From contig JAQGEQ010000180.1 in the NCBI GenBank assembly GCA_034620365.1, positions 1 to 64,000 of the forward strand: DNA of 64,000 nt, read 5' to 3'. The stretch comes from Pegea sp. RAD2-039 (taxonomy: Eukaryota > Chordata > Thaliacea > Salpida > Salpidae). Of this stretch, positions 50,725 through 63,225 are shown in pieces (position 1 is the stretch's first letter; each line of letters starts with the position of its first letter). Under the pieces are notes generated by a model. It was not told the origin of the DNA and did not search any database. It saw only the letters and a list, made by a program, of their open reading frames with translations. The position numbers and the translations under genes are program-made.

Positions 50725-52100
50725 GTATGTCCATTAAATTCATCCAATAGAAGCATATGATACTCATAATACCGAATAAAAAAGTGACTTAGTAATGGAT
50801 TGAATGAGGGCTAGCAGAAAAACAATTAGTGCTTCCGAAAAGATAAATCGAAAGGAGGAAGCAAGAAGAAAGTCGATCCCAAACATGTAAGTTGAATTTA
50901 TTTTGGTTAAAATCAAACTGATACTTTATTTTTCATGTTCAGTATTTGCTAGAAGAAATGAACCGTTTGTTAAGCGGTGAGTTTCCCAGACACCTTTTTA
51001 GTAATTTATTGTTACTGTTGCTGGTAATATTAGTCAATATATGAATACTTCCCTGATCAAACCATCACTGTGTTTTGCTGCAGTGACATTCTTGATGAGC
51101 AAACCTTTCATTTAGTTTTTGTACATACAATTGCTTCAGCGTCGCTTCTGTTTTTACATAAATCTGACAGCACTAAAAGTACACATTGTGGGTTGCGCGC
51201 TTAACAGGGTAAATTGAAAATTCCTTTTACTTTTACCTTAGTTTTGTTTAATTTTATTTATTCAACCAAGTGGTTGTAATCTGTGAGTTTGCTGCCATGA
51301 ATTTCAACTTTATATTCAGAAAGTTTCATGAAACTAATGTTGCAATAGTAGCTATTAACTTAAAAATTAAACGTCTACAATTAGATCTAAAACTTACTAC
51401 CATAATTCATAAACATCGTCTTGCCGAAAGTAAAAAAAAACATATATTCAAAAAGCTGAAGAAAACTTTTAACATTTCAAAGAAATTATTTTTAGCTTTT
51501 TGCCAAAATATAAGTATAGTCATAAGGCTTTATCTAATATCAATATAATATCGATTTATATAAACAGAAAAAGCAAAGAAATCACTTTATAGGATTTTAC
51601 AAAATTATTAATAATAAAACTTTCTTTTCATCAGTTCTTAAATTGAAAATATAATATTGAAATGATTACAGTTTGAACAAAATGAATGAATAAGTAACAA
51701 GTCTGTTTTCATGATTTTTATTTCGGTTGATTTGGTTTACATCTGCAAGACTATAAATATATGAACAATCCAAAGATGAAAGCATATGTGTTGACAACTT
51801 TTCTTATATTGAAAGCTATATTTTTTTACTTTATCGTTTGTTTGCTAGTTTTGTACTGAACATGTTTTAGTTATTTGATGTGATTTCATAATTTTGATTT
51901 AGAGTTTAAGTTAAGGAAGATAATACTACTTCTTAGCTGAACCTAAATCTTAATGCCTGGTGTAAGTTGTAAAGTAGAATATTGTCAGAACTTTTTGAAA
52001 TTAGTATATGTACTATTTTTGTCTAATAAATTATTCAACTACAGCCTGATTTTTAGCAGCTCCTGATTTTGTAGATTAATCAGCTAGAAAATGAACAATT
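50725..52100. other. Palindrome spacer without a recognised gene
   Basis: Single-copy sequence at the centre of the inverted repeat. An open frame at 51270-51548 (92 codons, Lys/Ile-rich) has no family features. Nothing here pairs with the arms. Confidence 0.45.
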
Positions 52101-52104
52101 TTGA

Positions 52105-52665
52105 AATGAATAAATATTCTGAATGTGTGAAAGTTTTAGATGTTGGAGGAAAAACGTCTTTCATTTTGAAAGTGATTACATTTTTACAAGCCCGGCAGGA
52201 AATGAGCTTTTAGAACTTCACCTTAAGTACCAAGATAAAGATTTTGATGGATTTGATTGTTTCTCTGATTCACTTGTGAAAGATAATATTTTATCAGCAG
52301 GATTTGTTCACTGGAAATACGAAATATCTGGATTAGTAAAGGTTTACAAATTGAAAGATTTTAAAGCCAGCAGTAACTCACGTGATCTTACTATACTGAG
52401 AATATTCTTTCAAATTGGAACAAAGTTTTCTTTCACAATTTTTCTTTGAAAAAGGACAAATCTGTAGAAAGCCATTTTGTTGCTTTAGAGTTATTGAAAC
52501 ATTGTCTGTTGATTGCTGAAAAATTCAAACCAACTAAAACCATAATGAAATACAAATTATCTGCGTTCTCATTTTTTATAGTACAGATCTTGGATGTAAT
52601 CGGCAATATGTACGAAACTAAACTCTTCTATATAAGTGGCATATTTGTTAGATTAATCAAAAACA
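52105..52665 (+). pseudogene. Unrecognised protein-coding relic in the spacer
   Basis: From 52150 a frame reads FHFESDYIFTSPAGNELLEL, then FDCFSDSLVKDNILSAGF and WKYEISGLVKVYKL. After a shift near 52400 the neighbouring frame continues with NILSNWNKVFFHNFSLKK and SHFVALELLKHCLLIAEKF. Amino-acid usage looks like a real globular protein rather than chance AT-rich sequence, but I cannot name the family. The frameshift suggests a dead copy, or an unseen intron. It stops where the right arm begins. Confidence 0.45.
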
Positions 52666-52888
52666 TTGTTTTTTTTAACTTTAATTTGACTTTTTCGAGT
52701 AATTTTTATATTAAGCAAACATTTTCAAACGTTAAGCTGCTCTAAATATAAAATTCTATTAAATTGAAATTAAGTTCAATAAAAAGTTTTGAAATTTTAT
52801 TGAATAAACATTTACTTTCAACATGAAAAAGTTACAAAGTTTCTATCATTGCTTATATAAAGGAAATAATTACCGAAAAAATTCTGTG

Positions 52889-52960
52889 TCCTCGTTAGTA
52901 TAGTGGTGAGTATCCCCGCCTGTCACGCGGGAGACCGGGGTTCGATTCCCCGACGGGGAG
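52889..52960 (+). tRNA. tRNA-Asp(GTC): tRNA-Asp (GTC), right arm
   Basis: Identical over its 72 bases to the minus-strand copy at 49787-49858, with anticodon GTC at 52922-52924. The flank just upstream differs from the left copy (no tRNA-Ile), while the downstream flank is shared. A T-run follows six bases after the gene. Confidence 0.97.
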
Positions 52961-53779
52961 TTTATTTTGGTAACTTACAATTTATTCATTTGTCAAATTT
53001 TTAGTAAAATTAAAAACATTTTTTGACTTTCTATAATAATTACATTTTTATAGACATTTTTACAATTTTAGATAAAAACTCTAAATTCATAAAACTTGTT
53101 GTTTAGTAATACATAAATATTAATACAAGTTCCTCTTAGACAAGAAGGTAAGTACTCTGACAGGGATAGACATAAAAGCTGGACTTTTCTTCAAATACTT
53201 GAATCAAATACTAAAAGTTTATCTGATCATAGTTTTTTGATACATTATATAAAATATGATATTAAGTAGAGTTTGTATTTATTTCGAAATCAAAAGTAAA
53301 TGAATCCAGCGACCTGATTGTGTCATTGGCTGAAAATTCAATTCTTTAAAGAAAACCTTTACAAGTTTTATAAACAAGATTATGTTAGATTGAAAAGATG
53401 AGAACATTGATTGCACTCATTATTTACTAATTAATTATTCGTTAATTATGTAACATCTATAAATACTTTGAGAGCTGTCAGAGTTATCTAGAATCTGAGG
53501 AAAAGTTATATTACAAAATATCTGATGAAATTTTTGTATACTTTTGAAACCAAAAACAAAAACCAAGAAAAGTCTAAGAAAGATTTTTGTTTATTCTGAT
53601 ACGCTTCGACAAATAATGTTTAAGATTTGAATAGTGTTTACAATCAAATGTAAACGGTACAAGAATGACTATTATTACATTTACGTCAGCAGTTAACTCG
53701 ACAAAACTTCTCAAAATAAATGAAATTTGTTTATCAGCAGATGTACAAAACATAATTCCAATTCAGTTCCATCATTAAA

Positions 53780-56700
53780 CTACAGCTTCTGAAAATGATA
53801 AAAAAAATAAATACACAGAAGTTTTTTTTTTCAATTAAAATTAAATGATAAAAGCAAATAGATTATAGAATGTTTTTTATATTGGTAAATTATATCACAA
53901 AAGTTAGGTTTTCAAATAAATAAGAAATAAAATAAGTAAATCAAATAAAAGATAAACTTTCAGTTTACATTTTCTTACGCATCCACAAGTAAAAACTCGA
54001 ATCAAAAGGTTTCTAAATCTCTTCTTCTTCTGCAAATTGTTTTTTAAATTAAATACTTTATTTAATTCATGTTATAGAACTAAAGATTCTTATTTTAATA
54101 AAATGAAATTCAGAGAAATTAAAATTTTGTTAACTAGAAATTAATTGCTTCAATATTCTTTAAATTATATTTAGCATCAGGTATTCGTCTTAACTTACAG
54201 ATAAATTTTTAATGGCATCTTTCTTCCTAGTTTCAACCTTGTTTTTCTGCATTGAACAACTTAATTTTACAATTTAATTCAAGATAATCATTTTCACTAT
54301 AAACATTAACTTGTTAATAATAATTATAAACAATCATATATGTAACTGATAAACGAAATCAAACTTACCGGTTTGTTTTGGACATTTATATTCTTAGGTT
54401 CTTCATCTGGGATATTTTGATCCTGAATAAAATAGTTAAGGTTCAAATGAAGTTGACTGAAAAAATAATATTAATTCTATATTCAAGTTGTAGTTTAAAA
54501 AATTTGTCTAAAGTAGTGACAACAATTTTATTAGTGAAATATTTTCACAGAAATATTGAACAAAATTATTATTTAAATCAGAAAATAACTTTTCAAATAA
54601 AACCATTATAATATCAACATTAAATAACAACTAACTGGTTTGCTTTCAACATTTTGAATATTGCTATTATCACCTATGCTTTGTATCTGAAAAAAATAAA
54701 GAACTAATTAATCAACTTTACTCTTAATATAGTACAAATAACTAAATTTTCATTAATAATTTTTTTATATTAAACCTGTTTAAAAAAACAGGAAAATATA
54801 TTTTTAAATAGAACAACAAATAGAAACAATCATTTTCACTAACTGTATCAGGTTCTGAAATTATCGAAGTAACTTTGCTTTTTATTTCATCGTTTTCAAT
54901 CTAAAATCATAAATAAATATTTTCAGTAAGTTTTAATAAGGCAAATTTATATTTAAAATAAAATAAATTAGGTTTAAGATCAAATTATTATTTACCAAAA
55001 CTGGATTCACCAAATTATTGCTGGTTTCTCCGCAATCGGTTTTCTACAAAAAAATGTTATTTTTTATCTTTTGAAAGTTGTAAATGTTAAAAAATTGTTC
55101 ATTTTTCTCATGAAAACAGCTATTATTTAATTAAATTTATATAACTTGTAGTAAAATTATGACTAACAAAAACTATATACAATAATTAATAAACAAAATG
55201 ACTGATGATAAAATAATCACAGAAACTAACCAATGAGGAGATTGAAAACTTGTCACTGTCACATTTCTTTATAGCATTTGACTTCTAAAGAAAATATTTG
55301 TTAAAAACTATAAGAAAATTGTTCAAACTTATTTTACTACTATTATGAAAATCGTTAGTGGTTTTAAAAAGGTGTTTTCTAGTTTTTTTTTCTTTTTAAT
55401 GTTATACGATTTAATTTTGTTTTTGTAAGCTAGTTAATTTGATTATATTTAACTTAATTCATGACTAAAAGAATAATTTAAACTCCATTAAAACTAAAAT
55501 CAGAGAAATTAATCGTTTATAGAGAGGTAGAAATTAATTACTGTAAATTTTGTACGTTATATTTAACATAATGTAATAGTGTTAATTTACAGATAACTTT
55601 TTCGAGTTATCTTTTTATAAGTTTCAAATACGTTTTCTTGTATTGAACAACTTAAATTTACAATTTATCTTGAGAAGCATCAAATTTTGATGCAAACAAT
55701 AACTTGTCAATAATAATTATAAAGAGTCATTTATGTAACTTACAAAGAAAAGCTAAATAACGAAACTTACCGGTTTGCTTTCAATAACAATATTCTTAGG
55801 TTTTTCATCTGGGATATTTTGATCCTGAAAAAAATGATTAACATTTGAATGAAATTGAGAGAAAAAATAAGATTGATTTTATGTTGAAGTCGTAATTTAT
55901 AAAAGTTTTCTAATGTAGTGACAATAATTTTATTAGTTTGATTTTCTTAGAAGAATTTTACAGAGAGTTAATATTTAAATCAGAAAAAACTTGTAAAGTA
56001 AAAATATTATAATATCAACACTAGATCACAACTAACTGGTTTGCTTTCAACATTTTGAATATTGTTATTATCATCTATACCATGTTTCTGAAAAAAATAA
56101 AATAATAATTAATCAGTTATAATTTTAATATAGTAAAAACAGCAAATAAATCTGCAACAGAGATACAGACAAATGATTATTACGTTATGTTTTCTTTTAT
56201 GTCAAAACTTTAAAGGAAAATGAAAATTAGTTTGATTAATTTAACAACAAACTGAAGCTAAATCAAAAAGTTTAAAATCAATAAATTATTTTGAAACAAT
56301 TAATTGAATGAAATATTAAATATTCTATTGTATGATAATGACAATCTAGTAAGTTTTTGAAACGAAACTAAAATGGTTTTACTCTTTGTCTAAAAGCTAT
56401 TAAACCAGTTTCTATAAGATTATCTTCTATATTATAAATAAATTTAATGAAAAATTACATCAGTAACTTGTATTTATATCCTTAATAGCTAACTCTAAAT
56501 TAGTTTTATTATTAAAATTTACAATAATCTTGGTTTTGGTCAAAAGAACAAAAAGAAATAATCAATTTTCACTTACTGCATCCGGTTCTGAAATTATCGA
56601 AGTGACTTTGCTTCTCATTTTATCGTTTTCAATCTAAAATCATAAATAAATATTTTCAGTAAGTTTTAATAAGGCAAATTTATCTCTAAAATAAAAGAAA

Positions 56701-59700
56701 TTAGGTTTAGGATCAAATTAGTACTTACTAAAACTGGATTCACCAAATTATTGCTGGTTTCTTCGCTATCGGCTTTCTAAAAAAGACAAGTTTATCTTTT
56801 ATTATTTGAAAGTAACAAAAAAAACTTATTTGATGTTTTCATGGAAACAACTATTATCTAATTAAATTTATTTAACCTGAAATATAGTTATAACTAAAAA
56901 AACCCTTTTTAAGAATTAATAAACAAAATGACTGATAATAAATTAATCACAGAAACTAACCAATGAGGAAATTGACCAGATGTCACTTTGACTTTTCTTG
57001 CTAGCATTTGATTCCTAAAGAAAATATTTGTTAAAAACTATATGAAAACTATCCAAATTTATTTTACTAATTTTCTGTAATAAGTTAGTTGTTTCAATAA
57101 AGTATTTTTATGTTTTATCATTTTTCAAGTTATAAGATTTAATTTTGTTTTTGTAAAGTAGTTAATTTGATTTTATTTAACTTAATTCATGACTAAAAAA
57201 GTGTTTTTAAATTTATTAAAACAAAATTCAGAGGTAATACATTTTATTGAGAGCTAGAAATTAATTGCTTTACATTTTTATGTTCTATTTAACATCAGGT
57301 ATTAGTGTTAACTTACACATATTTTTTTAGAGTTATTTTTCTTATAAATTAGCAAAAAGAAAAAAATATTTGATCAATTCATGAAAACAACAATTATTTA
57401 ATCTAATTTATATAACTTGAACCAAAGTTGTGACTAACAAAAACTATACATCAGAATTTATAAACAAAATGACTGATGATAAATTAATCACAGAAACTAA
57501 CCAATGAGGAGATTGAACTCCTGTCACTTTGACTTTCCTTTTTAGCTTTTTGTTCCTAAAGAAAGAATTTGTTAAAAACTATATGAAAATTGTTCAAATT
57601 TACTTTACTACTTTTCTGTAATAAGTTAGTGGTTTGAATAAGGTATTTTCAAGTTTATCATTTTTCAAGTTATAAGATTTAATTTTCTCTATGTAAAATA
57701 GTTTATTTTACTTTATTTAACGTAATTCATGACTATAAAAAAAGAATTTAAATTCATTAAAATGAAATTCAGAGATTTTAAAAGTTTATGGAGAGATAGA
57801 AAATAATTGCTTTAAATTTTTTACGCTATATTCAAAATCACGTATAAGTTTTTACTTACAGCTCTTATTCTCAAAAAATTTCTCTTGAAAATCTCGAAAG
57901 CCGTTTCCTGCATTGAACAACTTAAATTTATAATTGAGAAGACTCATTTTTATATAAACATTAACTTGTTATCAATAATTTCTAAAAAGTTACAAATTTG
58001 TATCTGATAAACAAAAACCAAATAACCAAAATTACCGGTTTGCTTTCAACATTTATATTCTTAGGTTCTTCATATGGGATATTTTGATCCTGAAAAAAAT
58101 TGATTGAAATTTAAATAAAGTTGAGAGCAAAAATAATATTAATTTTATATTGAAGAAGTAATTTTTAAACGATTTCTAAAGTAGTTATAACAAATTTATT
58201 ACTTTAATTTTTTTCAGTAATTTTACAGAGAATTTATATTTAAATAAAAAAAAAACTTGTGAAGTAAAACCATTGTAATATCAACATTAAATCAAAACTA
58301 ACTGGTTTGCTTTCAACATTTTGAATATTGCTATTATCACCTATGCTTTGTTCCTGAAAACAATGAAATAAAAATTAATATGTTTGTATTTTAATATAGT
58401 AAAAACAGCAAATGAAATAGCAACAGAGATACAAGCAATTAAATTTTTAATTATATTCTATTTTATATCAAAACTGTTAATAAAAATAAAAATTATTTTA
58501 ATTAAATTAAAAATGAATTGAAGTTAAATCATAAATTTTTTATTTCTAAACTATTAATGAATGAAATATTAAATAATCTGTAGTATGATAATGACAATCT
58601 AGTGAGTTTTTGAATAGAAGCTATAATCGTTTGCTTCTTGTCTGAAAACAATTAAATCAGCTTCTATAAGATTATCTTCTATATTATCAATAAATTTACT
58701 CAAAAATTAAATCAGTAACTTGTATTTAGATCTGTAATAACTATTTCAATAACTTTTTTAACATTAAAATTTACAATATTTTAGTTTTTAGATCAAAGAA
58801 ACAAATAGAAATGGTAATTTTTCACTAACTGTATTAGGTTCTGAAATTATCGAAGTGACTTTGCTTTTCATTTCATTGTTTTCAATCTAAAATCATAAAT
58901 AAATATTTTCAGTAAGTTTTAATAAGGCAAATTTACATTTAAAGGAAAATAAATTAGGTTTACAATCAAATTAGTATTTACCAAAACTGGATTCACCAAA
59001 TTATTGTTGGTTTCTGAGCAATCGGTTTCCTAAAAATTACAACTTTATGTTTTATCTTTTGAAAGTAGCAAAAAAATTTTGATATTTTTATACAAAACCA
59101 AGTATTTAATTCAGTTATCATAACTTGAAAAAAGTTCTTAAAAACAAAAAGTACATATAAGATTTAATAAACAAAATGGGTGATGATAAATTAATCACAG
59201 AAACTAACCCATGAGGAGATTGAAGAGCTGTCACTGTCACATTCCTTGAGTAACTCTAATAACTATAGAAAATATGTATTGAAAACCATTTTTAAACTGC
59301 TCAAATATATTTTACTACTTTTTTGTAATAAGTTAGTGGTTTATTTAAAGTATTTTTATGGTTTATCATTTATCAAAATAATGAATTACAATTTTGTTTT
59401 GTAAAATAATTAATTTGATTACAATCTTGTTGACTTTAAACTACAACCTTCAGTTTCAAATTTTTTTAGTAGCTTAAACATAACTTTAAAACTAATAGTT
59501 TAAACCATTTAAACTAATGCTGGAATCGGAAAACCACCTTAAATTAAAGACTGACATTGAACCTTAATTTAAAGTAATGTAAACTTTAAATCTGTTTTTT
59601 GTTAACTCATCATAGCTAGAAAGAAAACTGATTTTTGTATATGTTTGATATATTTTATTTGAGTTTATTTGAGTTTTATATTTTGTGTCTCTGTATAATT

Positions 59701-61309
59701 GTTATAATTGTTTAATCTTTGAAAAGCTCGAATAATTAGTATTTTATAGAATTTAAATTATTATTTATTTTAAATTAGAATCAAAATTAGACTGAATTTA
59801 GAAGAAAAAGAAACTCACGCTGGAAGGTTTCAAATCATCACCACCATCTTCCAAATCAGTCAACTGGAAAATATTTCCCAGTTTACATATTTTACTTCTA
59901 CTTAAATTATTTTGTTGTAAAAGTATTGAAAGCTCAAAAAATATTTGATGTTAAGCTGATTTAATTTCAATATGACCATTACTATTTTATTAAAGATAAA
60001 TAATTAAAATTATCCGTCTTTTATATAGTTAAAAAGCTAAACAAATAATTTTATAATGTCTGATATTGTATAGTTGGTTAATACCAAGGATAAAAGTTTA
60101 CCATTTCTTTTTCTTCTTCAATAAGTTCATCAACTGATGAGGTTTCCTATAAGAAATAGAGTTAAACAAAAACTTTAATAACTTATTCATCAACTGTTAT
60201 CATTTATTAATTTGCATTAAGTATAATTAAGGATAAAAATAATAATTTCTGATAAAATACTAATAATATATTTACAAATCAGTCATAAAACTACTACAAA
60301 AGACAATCAAGTGCTATCAAAAAGGAAAATGTTTTTTTAACTCACTGTATTGAAGTCTATAGCATTTTCAACATTATCCCCAACAACAACTTTGTTAACA
60401 GCTGAAAATATTTTTAATTTTGTATTAAGACTTAAAATTCTACTTTTTAATTGAAAATATTTACAAAACTATGACCATAAAGTAACAAGTTTCAGAAAAA
60501 TCAGATTAAATTTATTATTTTTAGAACAAACATTTTGTCTGCTACACTTACTTAGGTGCCTCATGTATTCCAACTAAAAATAAAATCATAAGTTATTTTT
60601 ACTTTTTAACAGAATCATTAAATTAAAAAAGAATTTATTTACAGGATTATTGAATCAAATATAATTAAATAAACTTGAAAAAGTAAATATTTGATATATT
60701 ATTTGGTGTTTTTAACTTAATAATTGAAATAAATCATTTTACCAACAAACATTTCCACTGTTGCAGGTTAAAAACATTTTGTTGAATTGTTCCTAAAATT
60801 TTTATATGTTAATATTTGAGGTCATAATCAATTAATTAATTCTCTAACCTTTAAATTTCGTTTGTTCAAAATTACCTTTAAATAAAAATGTAGTTTTAAA
60901 AACTGTTGATCAGTTGCATTAAGACATTTAAGTTAAAATCTAATCATTTAAAACAAAAGTAAACTTACCAAACATTGTTATTTCAAACAATACTAATTTT
61001 GGCTGAAACATAAGAAATTAGTTAATTTAAACAAAGCATGCTTGTTATCAATTTTAGAATAGTTATTTGAAAGTGATATTAATAAAGTTAACAATTTTAT
61101 TTACTTACCAGTTGAAAATAGATATCGTTTAAATGTAGGTGATTCACTTCATATAAGTAAACTTCCATAGTATGATCTGAAATCATAAGAATAACATTTA
61201 CTCATGAACTACAAAGTGTTAATGTTACTTGTATAACTTTATTACAAGGTTTAAAAATAGAATGTTAGATTGAAAAATACTTACTAAGTAAGTCTAGTTG
61301 CTTATCCAT
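53780..61309 (-). CDS. Micro-exon gene with a triplicated six-exon cassette, right copy
   Basis: Mirror copy of the gene at 41373-48987. It starts at the ATG at 61309 (exon 1 61285-61309) and has recognisable counterparts of all 29 exons, with the splice sites I checked kept. Substitutions are mild: VHLY becomes VYLY, INEI becomes LNDI, VVEVIDEEKEM becomes VDELIEEEKEM, ENDEIESK becomes ENDEIKSK. Cassette exons show few changes and no frame-breaking indel, while introns carry indels. The decayed cassette exon is decayed in the same way here. The last exon reads K-L-stop (TAG at 53780-53782), so the tail is seven residues shorter than in the left copy. It converges on the left gene. The function is unknown. 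Confidence 0.75.
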
Positions 61310-62894
61310 CTCGAAAAATAAATAATTCTATCTGATGAAAAGATATTTTTAAATAGCAAGACAAAAAAATTAATGTTAACAACTACTTTTTAATTATAAA
61401 CTTTTAAAATTAACTTAGTTAGCGATGAAAGCTATTAATTATATCCTAGTATTTTCACATATTTTAAAATAACAACAAACTAAAACTGCTCAATAACATT
61501 TGAAAGTATTCAAAAAAACAATTTGAGATTACTAACAACTTTGTTTGCGATCTCAAAATATCTAACCTAAACATTAAAAATTAAATAGAATAATTGCATA
61601 ATTTCTACTTTAAAATTGATATAAAGTATAAATCAAAATTAACTTTTTCAGTAACTATCTAAAGCAATGATTTTAATCAATATTATTTCATAATTCTCAA
61701 ATATAATTAAAAACTTTGAAAGATTTACTTAATTTAGTTAATTTAGTTAAGTTTTAAAAGATCGATGTACAAACCTCAATAAAGTAGACAATTAAAAGAA
61801 AAACTTTTTTACAAGTGAGTTATGAAATATAGGTTATTACGTCATAGATGCTAATATCGTTGTCAAAATAATTCAAGTTAGCTCGTTATTAACATTAAAA
61901 GAATTAGTTATCTTGATTAATTGAATATTTCTTTTATCTTTCATTATTATCAAATCATTTTAAACAACTCATTAACCAAAACTCAAAAACACTTTTGTAA
62001 AAATATTTGATTAAATAACCTAACGTGATCAGCTACAATTTTTCCATAATAATAATTAGCAAAGACAAAACTAATAATGAATTTACAAACAGTTAGTTGA
62101 AGAGCTTACCTCTAATCTTAAGATCGCTGGTTCTCAAACTTTTCATAATCAGTCTATAGGCTCTCTTGAAATACTTTTAGTAAAAATAAATTAGCATAAA
62201 CCGGTCACGCACAGTGAAGCATCTATATGAGTAGTAGATACAAGTTTGTTTGAAAACGGTTGCTGATAATTTTATTAATAACTTTTCGATTTTCAAAATT
62301 ATAAATACTAGTAAGTAAATACAAACAGCAATAGTTTGATACAAATGTGATAGTTTATAGCTATTAAACATCTAAGACTACGTTTTATAAACAAGCGTCA
62401 ACCATTCTATCAAAGTCTCTAGGAGCAGAGTTGGTTTGTAAAGACAAGTTTTTCTGTAGTTGATGTAACTCAGCTTAAAGAAAATAAATTTGTTTGTTTT
62501 TATATTAAAGAGATCTTTTAGCTTTTTTCATTTATTTAAATATGATTTTGGAATTAAATGAATTGAATAAATGAATATGAATTAAATTGTAATAATTAAA
62601 TAAATTTCTTTCAAGTGAACTTTGAATACTTTTGTTCGGATTGTAAATTTAACAGCTGAATTTGTTTAAGAAAATAACTTTTAAAAAACTAAAAAAAATA
62701 CATTTTTCAGTTTTATTTGTTTTCAGATTGAAAATTGAAAGATAAGTTTAAACTAGAAATATTTAGTTATTTACAGTTTAATTAGTCGTGAAAAAAGGAT
62801 TTTAAAAATTTATTGAAATTAATTTACTTCTGATCATTTATCAATACTTTATTTACTCTTACAAGACTTTTTACAGTTCTAATTACATTCTGAA

Positions 62895-63225
62895 ACTTTA
62901 GCATCAATAGAGATCGATAAATTAGAGCCAGCAGACCAGATAATATTACCAAAGGATTAAAACCAATAAAACGTGTTTACTAATAGACGTTGCAGTACCA
63001 AGCAATGCAAATGAAAGTTTCAAGGAATTTGAAAAATCCAAAAACAAAGTAATTAAGATCCGAAGATGGAAAGTGAATACTAAAATACTTCCAGTTGTAA
63101 TTGGTGCATTAGGAATAACATCAAAAGATTTTGAAAAGTTCACTAAAAATACTTTGAAAAAATCAAGGAGCTGAAATTCAAATTGGAAACAGCGCACATA
63201 CTACGTAAAAGATTTGATGCTTAAT
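62895..63225 (+). mobile_element. LINE C-terminal remnant in the right arm
   Basis: Longer version of the remnant at 39981. It reads CLLIDVAVPSNANESFKEF, IRRWKVNTKILPVVIGALG, SKDFEKFTKNTLKK, then, after a shift, IGNSAHILRKRFDA. The IDxAVP ... IGALG ... ARILRK order is typical of the C-terminus of several non-LTR elements. A frameshift and an upstream stop show that it is dead. Confidence 0.7.

Noticed and set aside
51270..51548. 92-codon plus-strand open frame in the palindrome spacer
   Set aside because: Composition is simple (Lys, Ile, Leu), no motif is seen and it does not join to neighbouring exons.
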